Positions 27,332 through 36,299 of a DNA stretch of 55,559 nucleotides are shown piece by piece (position 1 is the first letter of the stretch; each line of letters starts with the position of its first letter). The position numbers and the translations under genes are program-made. Source of the stretch: Lachnoanaerobaculum sp. OBRC5-5 (lineage in GTDB: Bacteria; Bacillota; Clostridia; Lachnospirales; Lachnospiraceae); NCBI RefSeq assembly GCF_000296385.1, contig NZ_JH815185.1:952865-1008423 (forward strand), given 5' to 3'. Below the pieces are notes generated by a model. It did no database searches and had not been told where the DNA came from. It was given only the letters and a program-made list of their open reading frames with translations.

Positions 27332-28356
27332 TATTTTATTTTTCTGATCCATCCCTGTGGTGCTTCAATTTCACCCATCTGTATTCCGGTAAGTGTGTCA
27401 TAAAGTTTCTTTGTAATCTCACCCATTCCTTCCATACCGGCAGGTAAGCTTATTACTTCTTCTCCTCTGTAGATTCTTCCTACAGGTGAAATAACAGCTG
27501 CGGTACCGCAAAGTCCCGCTTCTTTAAATTCCTTTATTTCATCAAAGGCAACCGGTCTTTCCTCTGTCTTAAGTCCAAGATAATGCTCTGCAACATAAAG
27601 AAGTGATCTTCTTGTAATTGAAGGCAATATTGAATTTGACTTCGGTGTAACTACCGTATTATCTTTTGTAATAAAGATAAAGTTTGCGCCTCCTGTCTCT
27701 TCGACATATGTTCTTGTAGCCGCATCCAGATACATATTCTCATCAAATCCGTTTCTATGAGCTTCCATAAGAGGATGTATACTCATAGCATAATTAAGTC
27801 CTGCCTTTATATGTCCCGTACCTCTCGGTGCGGCTCTGTCAAACTCACTTACGGTAATTGTGATAGGCTTTGCACCGCCCTTAAAATAAGGTCCTACAGG
27901 TGTTACAAACATTCTGAACTGATACTCTGCAGCCGGCTTAACTCCTATTACAGGTGATGAGGCAAACATACAAGGTCTTATATAAAGTGTCGCTCCCGAA
28001 CCGAAAGGCGGCACCCATGCTTCATTTGCAAGTACAACCTTATCTACCGCTTCAAGGAATCTCTCCTCATCAAACGGCGGCATCTCAAGTCTTTTAGCTG
28101 AATCATGCATTCTCTTTGCATTTAGATCAGGTCTGAATGTAACTATATGTCCGTCCTTTGTTCTGTATGCCTTTAAACCTTCAAAAACTTCCTGGCAATA
28201 CTGTAAAATACCTGCCGACTCATTTATCGTAACATTTGAGTCTGTCAAAAGCTCTCCGTCATCCCATTTTCCGTCTTTAAAATTGCTGACATATCTGTAA
28301 TCAGTAATTCTGTAGTTGAAACCTATATTTCCCCAATCTAAATCCTTTATTTCCAT
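27331..28356 (-). CDS. ilvE: Branched-chain amino acid aminotransferase
   Basis: 341 residues, a fold-type IV PLP enzyme for the last step of Leu, Ile and Val synthesis. GTGHIKAGLNYAMS carries the PLP lysine. EETGGANFIFI and SILPSITRRSLL are the other family blocks. Usual length for the eukaryote-like BCAT branch. Ten bases after prfA. Confidence 0.95.
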   Translation of the reverse strand: MEIKDLDWGNIGFNYRITDYRYVSNFKDGKWDDGELLTDSNVTINESAGILQYCQEVFEGLKAYRTKDGHIVTFRPDLNAKRMHDSAKRLEMPPFDEERFLEAVDKVVLANEAWVPPFGSGATLYIRPCMFASSPVIGVKPAAEYQFRMFVTPVGPYFKGGAKPITITVSEFDRAAPRGTGHIKAGLNYAMSIHPLMEAHRNGFDENMYLDAATRTYVEETGGANFIFITKDNTVVTPKSNSILPSITRRSLLYVAEHYLGLKTEERPVAFDEIKEFKEAGLCGTAAVISPVGRIYRGEEVISLPAGMEGMGEITKKLYDTLTGIQMGEIEAPQGWIRKIK

Positions 28357-28365
28357 GATAGCCTC

Positions 28366-29436
28366 CTATTGTTCATTAAGTTTGGCAAGTTTTGCAGCCT
28401 GGTCCGCCGCAATACAGCCGTCTATAAGCTCCTGAATGTCGCCATTCATTATCTTATCAAGTTTATATAAGGTAAGATTTATTCTGTGATCGGTTACTCT
28501 TCCCTGTGGGAAGTTGTAAGTTCTGATTTTTTCAGATCTGTCACCTGTACCGATCTGGCTTCTTCTGTCTGCCGCCTCAGCACTTTGCTTTTTTTCAAGC
28601 TCTATTTCATAAAGCTTTGATCTAAGAAGTGCAAATGCCTTTTCCTTGTTTTGTAGCTGGCTCTTTTCTGTTTGAGAGTAAATAACAATACCTGTAGGAT
28701 AGTGAGTAAGACGAACCGCAGAGTCTGTAGTATTGACACACTGTCCACCGTTTCCGCTGGCTCTCATAACATCTATTCTGACATCATTCATATCAATCTG
28801 TACATCAACTTCCTCAGCCTCAGGCATTACCGCAACGGATGCTGTGGAAGTATGTATTCTTCCGCCCGACTCTGTCTCAGGTACTCTTTGTACCCTGTGA
28901 ACTCCCGACTCGTACTTAAGCTTTGAATAAGCACCCTTACCGCTTACCATTGCCACAACTTCCTTGTATCCGCCTATACCGTTCTCATTTACATCAATCA
29001 TCTCAACTTTCCAGTTTTGAGACTCGGCATAATGAGTGTACATACGATAAAGCTGCATTGCAAAAAGTGCCGCCTCGTCACCGCCTGCTCCGGCTCTGAC
29101 TTCGAGCATTATATTCTTATCATCATTAGGATCTTTTGGCAAAAGTAAAATCTTTAACTTTTCAGAAAGTTCCTCTTCAAGTCTCTTACCCTCGGCAAGT
29201 TCCTCCTTTGCCATCTCCTTCATTTCTTCATCATTCATCTCAAGCATTTCAAGTGCATCCACCTGTAATTGCTTTGCTTTTTTATATTCTACGTAAGTTT
29301 CCACTAATGGTGCAAGATCTGATTGCTCCTTCATCAGCTTTCTGAATCTGTTTTGATCGTTAGCCACATCACCACTGGCAAGCTCCGCCATGATTTCATC
29401 ATAATGTACTACTATATCTTCTAAATTATCAAACAT
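28366..29436 (-). CDS. prfA: Peptide chain release factor 1
   Basis: 356 residues. Reads UAA and UAG stops and triggers peptide release. The GGQ motif is in [17 protein letters not shown]. The N-terminal coiled domain and [15 protein letters not shown] are typical. Directly follows prmC, whose product methylates the GGQ glutamine. Confidence 0.98.
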   Translation of the reverse strand: MFDNLEDIVVHYDEIMAELASGDVANDQNRFRKLMKEQSDLAPLVETYVEYKKAKQLQVDALEMLEMNDEEMKEMAKEELAEGKRLEEELSEKLKILLLPKDPNDDKNIMLEVRAGAGGDEAALFAMQLYRMYTHYAESQNWKVEMIDVNENGIGGYKEVVAMVSGKGAYSKLKYESGVHRVQRVPETESGGRIHTSTASVAVMPEAEEVDVQIDMNDVRIDVMRASGNGGQCVNTTDSAVRLTHYPTGIVIYSQTEKSQLQNKEKAFALLRSKLYEIELEKKQSAEAADRRSQIGTGDRSEKIRTYNFPQGRVTDHRINLTLYKLDKIMNGDIQELIDGCIAADQAAKLAKLNEQ

Positions 29437-29461
29437 CTTTTCCTCTTATGATTTATTTTAT

Positions 29462-30295
29462 TTAACTGTATATTATTGCAACTCTGTCTAAGTTTGCCAG
29501 GTCCTTTTTTATCACTACATTTTTGCCTTCAAACAAAGCTCTTATATCATCCGCTTCATCATAGCCTATTTCAAGAGCCAATACTCCGTTGTTTGCCAAA
29601 TACTCCTCATAGTTTTCGGCAATTATTTTATAAAATTTCATGCCGTCAACATCTCCGTCAAGTGCAAGCCTCGGTTCAAAATCTTTAACTTCACTTTCCA
29701 AAGTATCTACAACATCGCTCTGTATATACGGCGGATTGGATACTATGATATCATATTTATTTTCACATGTTAAGCTTGAAAACATATCGCTCTTTAAAAA
29801 ATTGATATCAAGATTAAGCTCCTTTGCATTTTTTTTTGCAACTTCAAGTGCCTTATCCGATATATCCAGAGCATCAACTCTTTCAAATCCTCCAAGCTTT
29901 TTTAATGCAATGGCTATAGCTCCCGAACCTGTACAAATATCAAGTATTCTCTTACTCTTATCTTTTTTTGAAATCTTTAAAACTTCTTCAACCAGTACTT
30001 CCGTATCAAATCTGGGAATCAGTACATTCTCATTTACATAAAGTGGAAGTCCACAAAAATATGCCTTATTTAAGATATACTGTATAGGCATATGAACAAG
30101 CCTTTTTTTTACATATTCATTCAATGTATCAAGCTTTGATATATCCTCTATTTCATCATACTTATACATCGTCCATTTTGAAAAATCAAAATCAAATATC
30201 TCATATATAAGCAGGAGTATGTCACTTTTTGCATCCTTGAAGTTTTTTTCTTCCAACAGCTTTACATATTTATCAAAAGCCTCAATATATTTCAT
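29462..30295 (-). CDS. prmC: Release-factor glutamine methyltransferase
   Basis: 277 residues. Methylates the Gln of the GGQ motif in RF1 and RF2. The SAM site is ILDICTGSGAIAIALKK and the catalytic motif is VSNPPYIQ. An N-terminal helical domain precedes it (PIQYILNKAYF, LIPRFDTEVLVEEV). One base separates its start from the DUF1385 stop. Confidence 0.96.
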   Translation of the reverse strand: MKYIEAFDKYVKLLEEKNFKDAKSDILLLIYEIFDFDFSKWTMYKYDEIEDISKLDTLNEYVKKRLVHMPIQYILNKAYFCGLPLYVNENVLIPRFDTEVLVEEVLKISKKDKSKRILDICTGSGAIAIALKKLGGFERVDALDISDKALEVAKKNAKELNLDINFLKSDMFSSLTCENKYDIIVSNPPYIQSDVVDTLESEVKDFEPRLALDGDVDGMKFYKIIAENYEEYLANNGVLALEIGYDEADDIRALFEGKNVVIKKDLANLDRVAIIYS

Positions 30296-30296
30296 A

Positions 30297-31223
30297 TCAG
30301 AAGTTTTCCTCTAAGTATACTCTCCAGTCAAATACTCTTTCAACTGCTGCAATAGCTACCTCAACCATATCAGGTGTAGGCTCCTTAGTTGTAAGTCCCT
30401 GCATCCAAAGTCCCGGCTTACTTATAAGATTCACCAGCCAGAAATCACTTCTTCCTGCAATTCTTAAAAACTCGTAGCTTACTCCGGCTATAACAGGTAC
30501 CAGAACAATTCTTGATACCGCTCTAAGCCATATGGTATCAACTCTGATTACCATAAAGAAAAGTATACTTATCATCATTACAATGATAATAAAGCTTGTG
30601 CCACATCTCTTATGCTCCTTTGAGCTCTTCATAACATTTTCCACATTAAGCTCAAGACCATGTTCAATACAGTTTATACATTTATGCTCCGCTCCATGAT
30701 ACATAAATGTTCTTTTAATATCTTCCATTCTTGATATCATTTTTATATAGAAGATAAATATTGCTATTCTTATTATTCCCTCAAAAATTGCAATTACATA
30801 GTAATTATCAATTTTCAATTTAATAATATTACTGAGAAGCATCGGCAGGACCATAAATATTGCTATGGATGCTATTACTGAAATAAACATCGTAACAGTC
30901 ATTATAACTTTATCCAGCTTATCTCCAAAAATTGCTATCAACTTTTCTTCAAACTTTGAAGGCTTTGAATCCTCATCGTCTTCAAAAAAGCTTGCTGAAT
31001 ATGACAATGTTTTCATTCCCAAAACCAATGAGTCTATAAATGAAAATATACCTCTAAGGAACGGAAGTCCCAATATCGGCATTCTTGTAGTCAAGCTCTC
31101 ATATTTATCTTCCATTACCGCAATTGTTTTATCCGGCTTTCTTACAGCTGTAGAATATCTGTCACCGTTTTTCATCATGATGCCTTCTATAACAGCCTGT
31201 CCGCCTATTCCTGAATATTTCAT
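30297..31223 (-). CDS. DUF1385 family membrane protein
   Basis: 308 residues. The N-terminus GIGGQAVIEGIMMKN is the DUF1385 hallmark. The middle has at least four membrane helices, and YHGAEHKCINCIEHG is the conserved His/Cys motif. Family function is unknown, but it is commonly found between rpmE and prmC in Clostridia, as here. Confidence 0.92.
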   Translation of the reverse strand: MKYSGIGGQAVIEGIMMKNGDRYSTAVRKPDKTIAVMEDKYESLTTRMPILGLPFLRGIFSFIDSLVLGMKTLSYSASFFEDDEDSKPSKFEEKLIAIFGDKLDKVIMTVTMFISVIASIAIFMVLPMLLSNIIKLKIDNYYVIAIFEGIIRIAIFIFYIKMISRMEDIKRTFMYHGAEHKCINCIEHGLELNVENVMKSSKEHKRCGTSFIIIVMMISILFFMVIRVDTIWLRAVSRIVLVPVIAGVSYEFLRIAGRSDFWLVNLISKPGLWMQGLTTKEPTPDMVEVAIAAVERVFDWRVYLEENF

Positions 31224-31243
31224 ATTTACTCCGTAATCTATTT

Positions 31244-31270
31244 AAAAAGAGCCAGACACCTGCCTGACTC
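31244..31270 (-). terminator. Terminator of rpmE
   Basis: Stem GAGTCAG/CTGGCTC on the minus strand (31270-31264 with 31255-31249, one G-U pair), followed by TTTTT. Lies between rpmE and the DUF1385 gene. Confidence 0.7.
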
Positions 31271-31299
31271 CCCCTAATAAATAGTATTTCTTTATTTTA

Positions 31300-31506
31300 T
31301 TATTCAGCCTTAACACCATATCTACGGTTAAACTGCTCGATACGACCACGTGCCTGAGCTGATTTCTGCTGACCTGTATAGAAAGAATGGCACTTAGAAC
31401 AAATTTCTACGTGGATATCTTCCTTTGTTGAACCTGTTACAAATGTGTTACCACAGTTGCAAGTTACTGTTGCCTGATAATAATTTGGATGTATTCCCTG
31501 TTTCAT
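31300..31506 (-). CDS. rpmE: 50S ribosomal protein L31 (zinc type)
   Basis: 68 residues. [20 protein letters not shown] and [15 protein letters not shown] supply the zinc-binding Cys residues (CxC and CxxC) of the C+ form. RFNRRYG-like end is present ([12 protein letters not shown]). Ribosome site AGAGGTG. Confidence 0.97.
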   Translation of the reverse strand: MKQGIHPNYYQATVTCNCGNTFVTGSTKEDIHVEICSKCHSFYTGQQKSAQARGRIEQFNRRYGVKAE

Positions 31507-31605
31507 AATTCACCTCTTTTAAAAATTTAACGGTTACATAAAGTAGACTCGTTACAAAGTACATCTTAGGATAGCATAAATGAAGATAAATTGCAAGAGT
31601 GTAAT

Positions 31606-32002
31606 TTAGAATGTTTTAGGATCCTCATACGCCCATAATTCATTCCAAGGTAGTTTTGCATATAACTTATCTATATCATCCTTTGTATAAAAGTACTCCT
31701 CCATAAATACATCCTCAGGAAAAAGCTTAAAATATCTACGAAAAAATTCCAACAAAAGTCTTTCTCTACCTGATATATCCTCGAAAATAATATAACTTGG
31801 CACTGTTTCTCCCATACTTGGAATGTAGTATTCATGTGATTCCTTCGGCTTCGGATAAAAATAAATTATAATATTATCATTATAATCAAACGAATCCCAT
31901 TGATAATCGTCATCATCCCATTTTCTTTTCCAATGATCATTAATAAAACTAATACTAAAACTTTCGCCTGTACTTAATTTATCTTTTTCTTTACTGCCCT
32001 TG
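31606..32002 (-). pseudogene. 5'-truncated copy of array protein subtype A
   Basis: The last 130 or so codons match the subtype A gene at 36992 almost exactly: KDKLSTGESFSISFINDHW, EYYIPSMGETVPSYIIFEDI, and the end WNELWAYEDPKTF. The first 34 residues (MGASASLFRKGEY...) are missing. The homology stops abruptly near 32002, where unrelated DNA leading into the ORF6N gene begins. An internal ATG could start a 69-residue peptide at 31815, but this is best viewed as a remnant. Confidence 0.8.
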
Positions 32003-32049
32003 TGTCAAGTATTGGATACATTTTATTAAATTTCCAATCTGCTTCACTT

Positions 32050-33102
32050 CTATCTTAACTTCAACACCGGATTTTTCAATAGGTTATTGATAAGGTCTGT
32101 ATAAATCATCTGATCGACCACTTCCGTTATGCTTGTGATTCTTTGCCCTGCATCTTTGGAAGATGCTCCACAATGATAGATTCTCTGATGTTCGGTATTC
32201 CAGTCGATAATAATGTATCTGTCATGAAACTCTCCACAGGATTTTTGGAATGTTATCTTTCTAAACGGATACTCCTTACAAAAATCCTGATATTCAAGGG
32301 TATGAAGTCCTTTGCCGATGTTATCACTGAATATAATGACCTCTACCGATGAAGGGACATCTTTTAACAAGACCAAGGTTTTCACTCCGATGTAGTTATC
32401 GACGATATAAATACTCTTTTTCGCTATGCTATAAATGTCCTTATAAGCAAGATTCGCTTCGACCGGCTGTCCATTCAAAAGTAAAAATCCATATTTGAGC
32501 TGTGGATTGCTAAGGTCGAGAATCAAATCAGACAGCTCAGATTTATGCACCACGTTATTTAAGGTGTCCATCACTTCTGCTACCTGATCTTCCACATCTC
32601 TTAAATCTCGTCTTAAATCCTGCATTTCCACGACATTACTTGTGATCTGCATCGAAAGCTGTAAAAACTCTCTTTTCCCAATCAACCCTTGATTTTCTAC
32701 GATGTAGTCTTTCATCTTCTTAAAGGTACGAATCAGAGCTTTACTCTGCTTGACCGCAAGCTCTCCTTTGAGAACTGTCATCAGCATATAGATTCCCTGC
32801 TCGGTAAAAGCATGAGGATTGTACTTAATATTACTACCTCTTCCTGCACTCTTATTCAAGGTCACATTTTGTGACCTTGAAAGTTCAGATACTTCCTCGT
32901 CAGTTAATCGGAACATAAAATCTTCATCAAATTTTTCAATATTCCTTTTTACTTGCTGATTAAAAGCTTTTGTTTCATACCCATAAATCTCTGCCAGTTC
33001 AAAATCAAGCATAACTTTCTGTCCCCTAATAATATAAATCTTTTTTACAAGGGATTCATGATTTACAAGCATCATCTCGTCTTTTTTATCCATCTTTTTC
33101 AT
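32050..33102 (-). CDS. ORF6N-domain protein
   Basis: 350 residues from the ATG at 33102 (GAGG upstream). The N-terminal part is an ORF6N domain (KIYIIRGQKVMLDFELAEIY, KRNIEKFDEDFMFRLT), a DNA-binding module found in phages and mobile elements. A coiled coil follows (about 150-190). The C-terminal part includes FHDRYIIIDW, which resembles a PLD/HKD-like HxxY element. The start lies within the tail of a recombinase remnant in another frame, an arrangement typical of an integrated element. Probably a foreign cargo gene. Confidence 0.8.
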   Translation of the reverse strand: MKKMDKKDEMMLVNHESLVKKIYIIRGQKVMLDFELAEIYGYETKAFNQQVKRNIEKFDEDFMFRLTDEEVSELSRSQNVTLNKSAGRGSNIKYNPHAFTEQGIYMLMTVLKGELAVKQSKALIRTFKKMKDYIVENQGLIGKREFLQLSMQITSNVVEMQDLRRDLRDVEDQVAEVMDTLNNVVHKSELSDLILDLSNPQLKYGFLLLNGQPVEANLAYKDIYSIAKKSIYIVDNYIGVKTLVLLKDVPSSVEVIIFSDNIGKGLHTLEYQDFCKEYPFRKITFQKSCGEFHDRYIIIDWNTEHQRIYHCGASSKDAGQRITSITEVVDQMIYTDLINNLLKNPVLKLR

Positions 33103-33250
33103 CACCTTCCTCAAATCTCCAAACAATCTCAACCGTATTCTTATCATAAACATAGATTTTGTCTATGACTTCGTTTATCCAGTCTAAAACAAGTCCTCCT
33201 TTTGCTACCTCTTCTCTTAGCTTATCCACATTCAGATGATGTTGGTGTTA
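33086..33250 (-). pseudogene. C-terminal remnant of a site-specific recombinase
   Basis: About 50 codons: HHLNVDKLREEVAKGGLVL, then DWINEVIDKIYVYDKN, VEIVWRFEEGDEK and a stop at 33088-33086. This is the tail pattern of large serine recombinases (IDKI-x-V-x-KN-x-VEI-x-W). Everything upstream is lost at the edge of the IS3 remnant near 33250. Confidence 0.65.
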
Positions 33251-33323
33251 GAATATATTTAGTACAAAACAAAATGAGATATTTCCTTATTTGTTATATA
33301 ATAAACCTTAGGAGGAACTCATT

Positions 33324-33623
33324 ATGTCAAGTAAAAGAAACCATCACTCAAAACAGTTTAAGCTGGATGCTATCAACTATCGAAATGAACATCCGGATCT
33401 TACTCAAGTTGAATGTGCCAAGAATCTTGGCATTGGTGTTAGTACACTTGCCAAATGGGAAAGTCAATTTCGTAATAATGATGGTGACATTCCCGTTCGT
33501 GGCTCAGTTAACTATCAATCTGATGATGCAAAAGAAATAGCTCTCCTCAAACGTGAGCTACGTGATGCTCAGGATGCTCTTGATGTACTAAAAAAAGCCA
33601 TAAGCATTCTGGGGAAAAGTTAA
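33324..33623 (+). CDS. IS3-family transposase OrfA
   Basis: 99 residues. Helix-turn-helix of the HTH_Tnp_1 type (HSKQFKLDAINYRNEHP, VSTLAKWESQFRN) followed by a leucine-zipper coiled coil (EIALLKRELRDAQDALDVLKKA). Ribosome site AGGAGG. The A7 run at 33590-33596 (CTA AAA AAA G) is a typical -1 slippage site; shifting there gives an open frame straight into orfB. Confidence 0.88.
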   Translation: MSSKRNHHSKQFKLDAINYRNEHPDLTQVECAKNLGIGVSTLAKWESQFRNNDGDIPVRGSVNYQSDDAKEIALLKRELRDAQDALDVLKKAISILGKS

Positions 33624-34010
33624 CTATTGCTATCTATACAGAGGTTTCTGCAAAGGTAGAGGCAGCTAAAGTAAATGGGCACCGTGTCTCTACTTCCGGA
33701 ATGCTTAAATTTTTGGGTGTGTCTCGATCCGGATATCGTTCTTTTCTTAATAGAAAAATATCTTCTGCTATTCAGAGGAAGGAAGCTATTAAGAAGAATA
33801 TCCGGCTTATTTATGATGCTTCAAAACAAAACTATGGTGCTCCTAAAATAACCAAAGAACTTCGTAAGTCAGGTGAAACTATTACTGAGCGCACTGTAGG
33901 CAAATATATGCGTGAAATGGGTATTAAAGCCCAATGGATTAAGCCTTTTACTACCACTACCAGAGACTCTGATTTCAGTACTGAACTTACAAACATACTT
34001 GATGAACAAT
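33597..34010 (+). pseudogene. IS3-family transposase OrfB, truncated
   Basis: Entered by -1 frameshift; the frame reads GEKLTIAIYTEVSAKVEA and continues through HRVSTSGMLKFLGVSRSGY to YGAPKITKELRKSG and SDFSTELTNILDEQ. It is cut after about 130 codons, just before the rve domain with the DDE residues. The element cannot transpose on its own. Confidence 0.85.
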
Positions 34011-34017
34011 TACTCTT

Positions 34018-34422
34018 CTACTCAAAATATTTATCTACCAATTTTTGTAGTTTCCCTTCTTTAGCCGCAGGGATGGTATCTTCTAGAACAAAGTTCTTTC
34101 TACTAATATCTCGAGAAAGATTTCCAAAGATAAAATTAGTGGAAATATTATAGATAAATGGTGAAGGCACAAATCCACAAACTTGATTTTCTAGGATACG
34201 TTTTAAACGTTCTTCAAAATTTGGAAATGTATTTTTCAGACATTTGCTATTATATAATCGCTTAACGAGTTCTGCGATATAGAAGCCTGATTTCATGTAC
34301 AAATCAATAAACGTCTTAGATGGATTATAAAAAAATCCTGGGTTATCTTTTTCAAAATCATCCACCATCCTCTTCACCACTCGTTTAAGAGTGAAGATCT
34401 CGTTGGTATCATTGTATATATC
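34018..34422 (-). pseudogene. Fragment of an N-6 DNA methylase (restriction-modification)
   Basis: An open stretch of about 134 codons without a proper start. The sequence NPGFFYNPSKTFIDLYMKSG, AELVKRLYNSKCL and ISRKNFVLEDTIPAAKEG matches my recollection of the middle part of type II/IIG N-6 methylases next to the SAM site. Both ends are lost: upstream it runs into the end of the immunity pseudogene, and downstream it stops at the IS3 junction. Identification is from memory of the family. Confidence 0.6.
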
Positions 34423-34424
34423 TG

Positions 34425-34847
34425 TTACTTAAGTGGTGATACATAATCATCTGGAAGTTTGCCTCTCCAGTCAATCCACATTTGCTCAGCAATTGGAATT
34501 AATCTTTCAAGCTCTTCCTTAATAAATAACTCTGTAGTTTCAGGTAAATCAATTAATGATGTAGGACTCTCTTCTATGAATCGTTTCTCACTAGCTTTCT
34601 TTCCTTCTTCCGTTGGTGGCCAACGATCAGTCTGAAGCTTATTTAATACTTCTAACTCCGTTCTTTCCCCACTCTCTAGTAATGCAAATAACTCATTTGG
34701 TAATTCATAAACCACACGCTGAGGGGCAATTCCTCCCTCCTCGGTAACGTAATAAAGATGATTACCATCTCTCCAGATATGCTGACCGTAACCTTTTACT
34801 TATTCGAACTGGATAACATCTTCCCAGCCTAGTTTTGTTGGTTTCAT
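34425..34847 (-). pseudogene. Immunity-like gene interrupted by an in-frame stop
   Basis: Starts with MKPTKLGWEDVIQFE, then TAA at codon 16 (34802-34800), then continues in the same frame: VKGYGQHIWRDGNHLYYV through RWPPTEEGKKASEKRF to LPDDYVSPLK. Total 140 codons. The first half is paralogous to the 75-residue gene downstream of it in sequence (34860). A restart could yield only a 96-residue fragment. Confidence 0.8.
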
Positions 34848-34859
34848 TTCAAACCTCTT

Positions 34860-35087
34860 TTACTTAAGTGGTGATACATAATAATCTATTTCACGTGCCG
34901 TTCTCCTACCTAATAAATATTCGTTAAAATCAGAAGGATTAATCTCAAAGATACGACGAACTGAAGCTACTCCAAACTCACCAAAAGTGTAGTATTTTCC
35001 TTCATGTGTTCGAAAATCATATCCTTTTGGTGATTCAATCTTTTCAAAGGTATCAAACTCCTCCCAAGTTATTTTAGTTAAACTCAT
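34860..35087 (-). CDS. Small immunity-like protein
   Basis: 75 residues: MSLTKITWEEFDTFEKIESP, YYTFGEFGVASVRRIFEINP, ending REIDYYVSPLK. The start has AGGAGG upstream. It resembles the first half of the pseudogene at 34425-34847 and has an almost identical C-terminal tail, so it may be an internally deleted version. It lies directly after a 35-residue toxin-like tail, as expected for a toxin-immunity pair. Confidence 0.6.
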   Translation of the reverse strand: MSLTKITWEEFDTFEKIESPKGYDFRTHEGKYYTFGEFGVASVRRIFEINPSDFNEYLLGRRTAREIDYYVSPLK

Positions 35088-35091
35088 TTTA

Positions 35092-35200
35092 ATTGCCTCC
35101 TAATTTTCTAATTGTAAATTCTCCCCATGGAACTTTCAAATTCTTAATTGAATCATAAGGGATATCTATTGCCACAGGTTTACTTAGAATATATAAAGTT
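35092..35200 (-). pseudogene. C-terminal tail of a toxin-like protein
   Basis: An open stretch without a start, ending 5 bases before the next gene: ILSKPVAIDIPYDSIKNLKV, PWGEFTIRKLGGN, stop. The style of the sequence and its position before a small immunity-like gene suggest the end of a polymorphic toxin. Family not identified. Confidence 0.4.
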
Positions 35201-35208
35201 CAACATAA

Positions 35209-35442
35209 TTATATAAAGTCCAATCGAATAGTTTGATCGCTCTCCATTTTTTTAGCCATGTTAATAATATTGTCTATTTCTCTTGGAGTTATCGGAAGAT
35301 TTTCATGAGGGGGTTCCCAATGTGTCATACTATCTTTATAAACAACAAATTTTTTATTAATCAACAATTCTCCTTGTGCTTTTAAGAGGAAACCATTCTC
35401 TAAATCAAAAGTAATTGTTGATCTTGTTCCTGTAATTTTCAT
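35209..35442 (-). CDS. Immunity protein, Imm74-like
   Basis: 77 residues: MKITGTRSTITFDLENG, LLKAQGELLINKKFVVYKD, HWEPPHENLPITPREIDNII. This pattern (MKITGTRS, GEL, WEPP, IT at the C-terminal helix) is what I associate with Imm74. It starts 3 bases after the toxin fragment, as a cognate antidote would. Confidence 0.7.
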   Translation of the reverse strand: MKITGTRSTITFDLENGFLLKAQGELLINKKFVVYKDSMTHWEPPHENLPITPREIDNIINMAKKMESDQTIRLDFI

Positions 35443-35444
35443 TT

Positions 35445-35789
35445 CTACCTCTCGAATATAATTTTTTCTACCCCTGTTTTAGGATCTATTGTTGTAATCT
35501 TAGTAACATTTGGATTGGCCTTCAATCTTGGTAATTCGATATTTTCCCAAATATTTCCTGGTCTTAGTTCGCTACCAACTACAGCTCTTATTTCACCAGA
35601 TACTTGCTCTGCGTAAACATTCGAAGCTTCCTCCCAAGCTGTTACACTTGAAGGAGCATTAAAATCCCATTCAGGCATTACAATATTCGTATCATCAATC
35701 GTAGATTCTAATGTAACTCCTCCTTTATTTTTTGCTATTTTTTTCGCAACATCCATTCCTCCAATACTATCTGTTTGTCCTGACCAGAA
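35445..35789 (-). pseudogene. Orphan C-terminal domain of a polymorphic (RHS/CDI-type) toxin
   Basis: The frame reads FWSGQTDSIGGMDVAKKIAK, KGGVTLESTIDDTNIVMPEW, AWEEASNVYAEQVSGEIRAV, LRPGNIWENIELPRLKANP and ends VEKIIFER. This is the style of a toxin tip that normally follows an RHS or filamentous delivery region. No delivery part is present; the frame begins right after the stop of the preceding array gene and in the same phase. An internal ATG at 35756 could start a 103-residue protein. Its neighbour is an Imm74-like gene. Confidence 0.7.
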
Positions 35790-36257
35790 TCATCCTTTTT
35801 TATACATATCCGGGCTTTTATAAATCCACCCTACATCAGGCTCAAGCATATTATATATTGCGTCAATATGATGTTTTCTGAATGTGTAACCGTTATCAAC
35901 ATAGAATGCGCTATTTGGGTATTCTTCCATATATCTGTGTACTATCTCCAATATGGTAAGTTCTTTTCCAATCATATCAGGAAAGCGAAAAAAGGTAACA
36001 AGCTCATTTTTTCTTGATTTTCTTGTAAAAACCTCCTTTATATCTACATAAGCATCAATTTGAATCATTGGTGTGGGATCTTCTTCATCAAAAAAATCGT
36101 ATTCATTATCTTCCTTAGACAGTATAATAATACAATCTCTTTTACGTATATTCACTATTCTATGGTAGTTCATAGCATCAAGTATTTCTTGCATCCTGTC
36201 ATCAACAAATATATTTATTTTCTCAAATTTTTCTAATATTCTTCCATCACATATCAT
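35790..36257 (-). CDS. Array protein subtype B, copy 1
   Basis: 155 residues, acidic, no signal or membrane segment. Starts MICDGRILEKFEKINIF; the middle has EDNEYDFFDEEDPTPMIQI; the conserved C-terminal part reads FFRFPDMIGKELTILEIVHRY, FYVDNGYTFRKHHIDAIYN and WIYKSPDMYKKG. Part of an uncharacterised family that also includes subtypes A and C. Nearly identical to the copy at 39550. Likely an orphan immunity protein, inferred from its toxin/immunity surroundings. Confidence 0.75.
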   Translation of the reverse strand: MICDGRILEKFEKINIFVDDRMQEILDAMNYHRIVNIRKRDCIIILSKEDNEYDFFDEEDPTPMIQIDAYVDIKEVFTRKSRKNELVTFFRFPDMIGKELTILEIVHRYMEEYPNSAFYVDNGYTFRKHHIDAIYNMLEPDVGWIYKSPDMYKKG

Positions 36258-36299
36258 ATATACATCCCCTTCTTATACTGCTGACACAAGAGAGCTTTT

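Larger units (their letters stand above)
33250..34010 (+). mobile_element. IS3-family insertion sequence, 3'-truncated
   Basis: Contains intact orfA, the frameshift site and the first third of orfB. It lacks the DDE (rve) catalytic domain and the right end. Left edge estimated from the end of the recombinase remnant, right edge from the end of orfB similarity; inverted repeats were not identified with confidence. Confidence 0.75.

Noticed and set aside
33202-33540. Plus-strand 112-residue frame overlapping orfA
   Set aside because: Different phase from the real OrfA with helix-turn-helix; no ribosome site.
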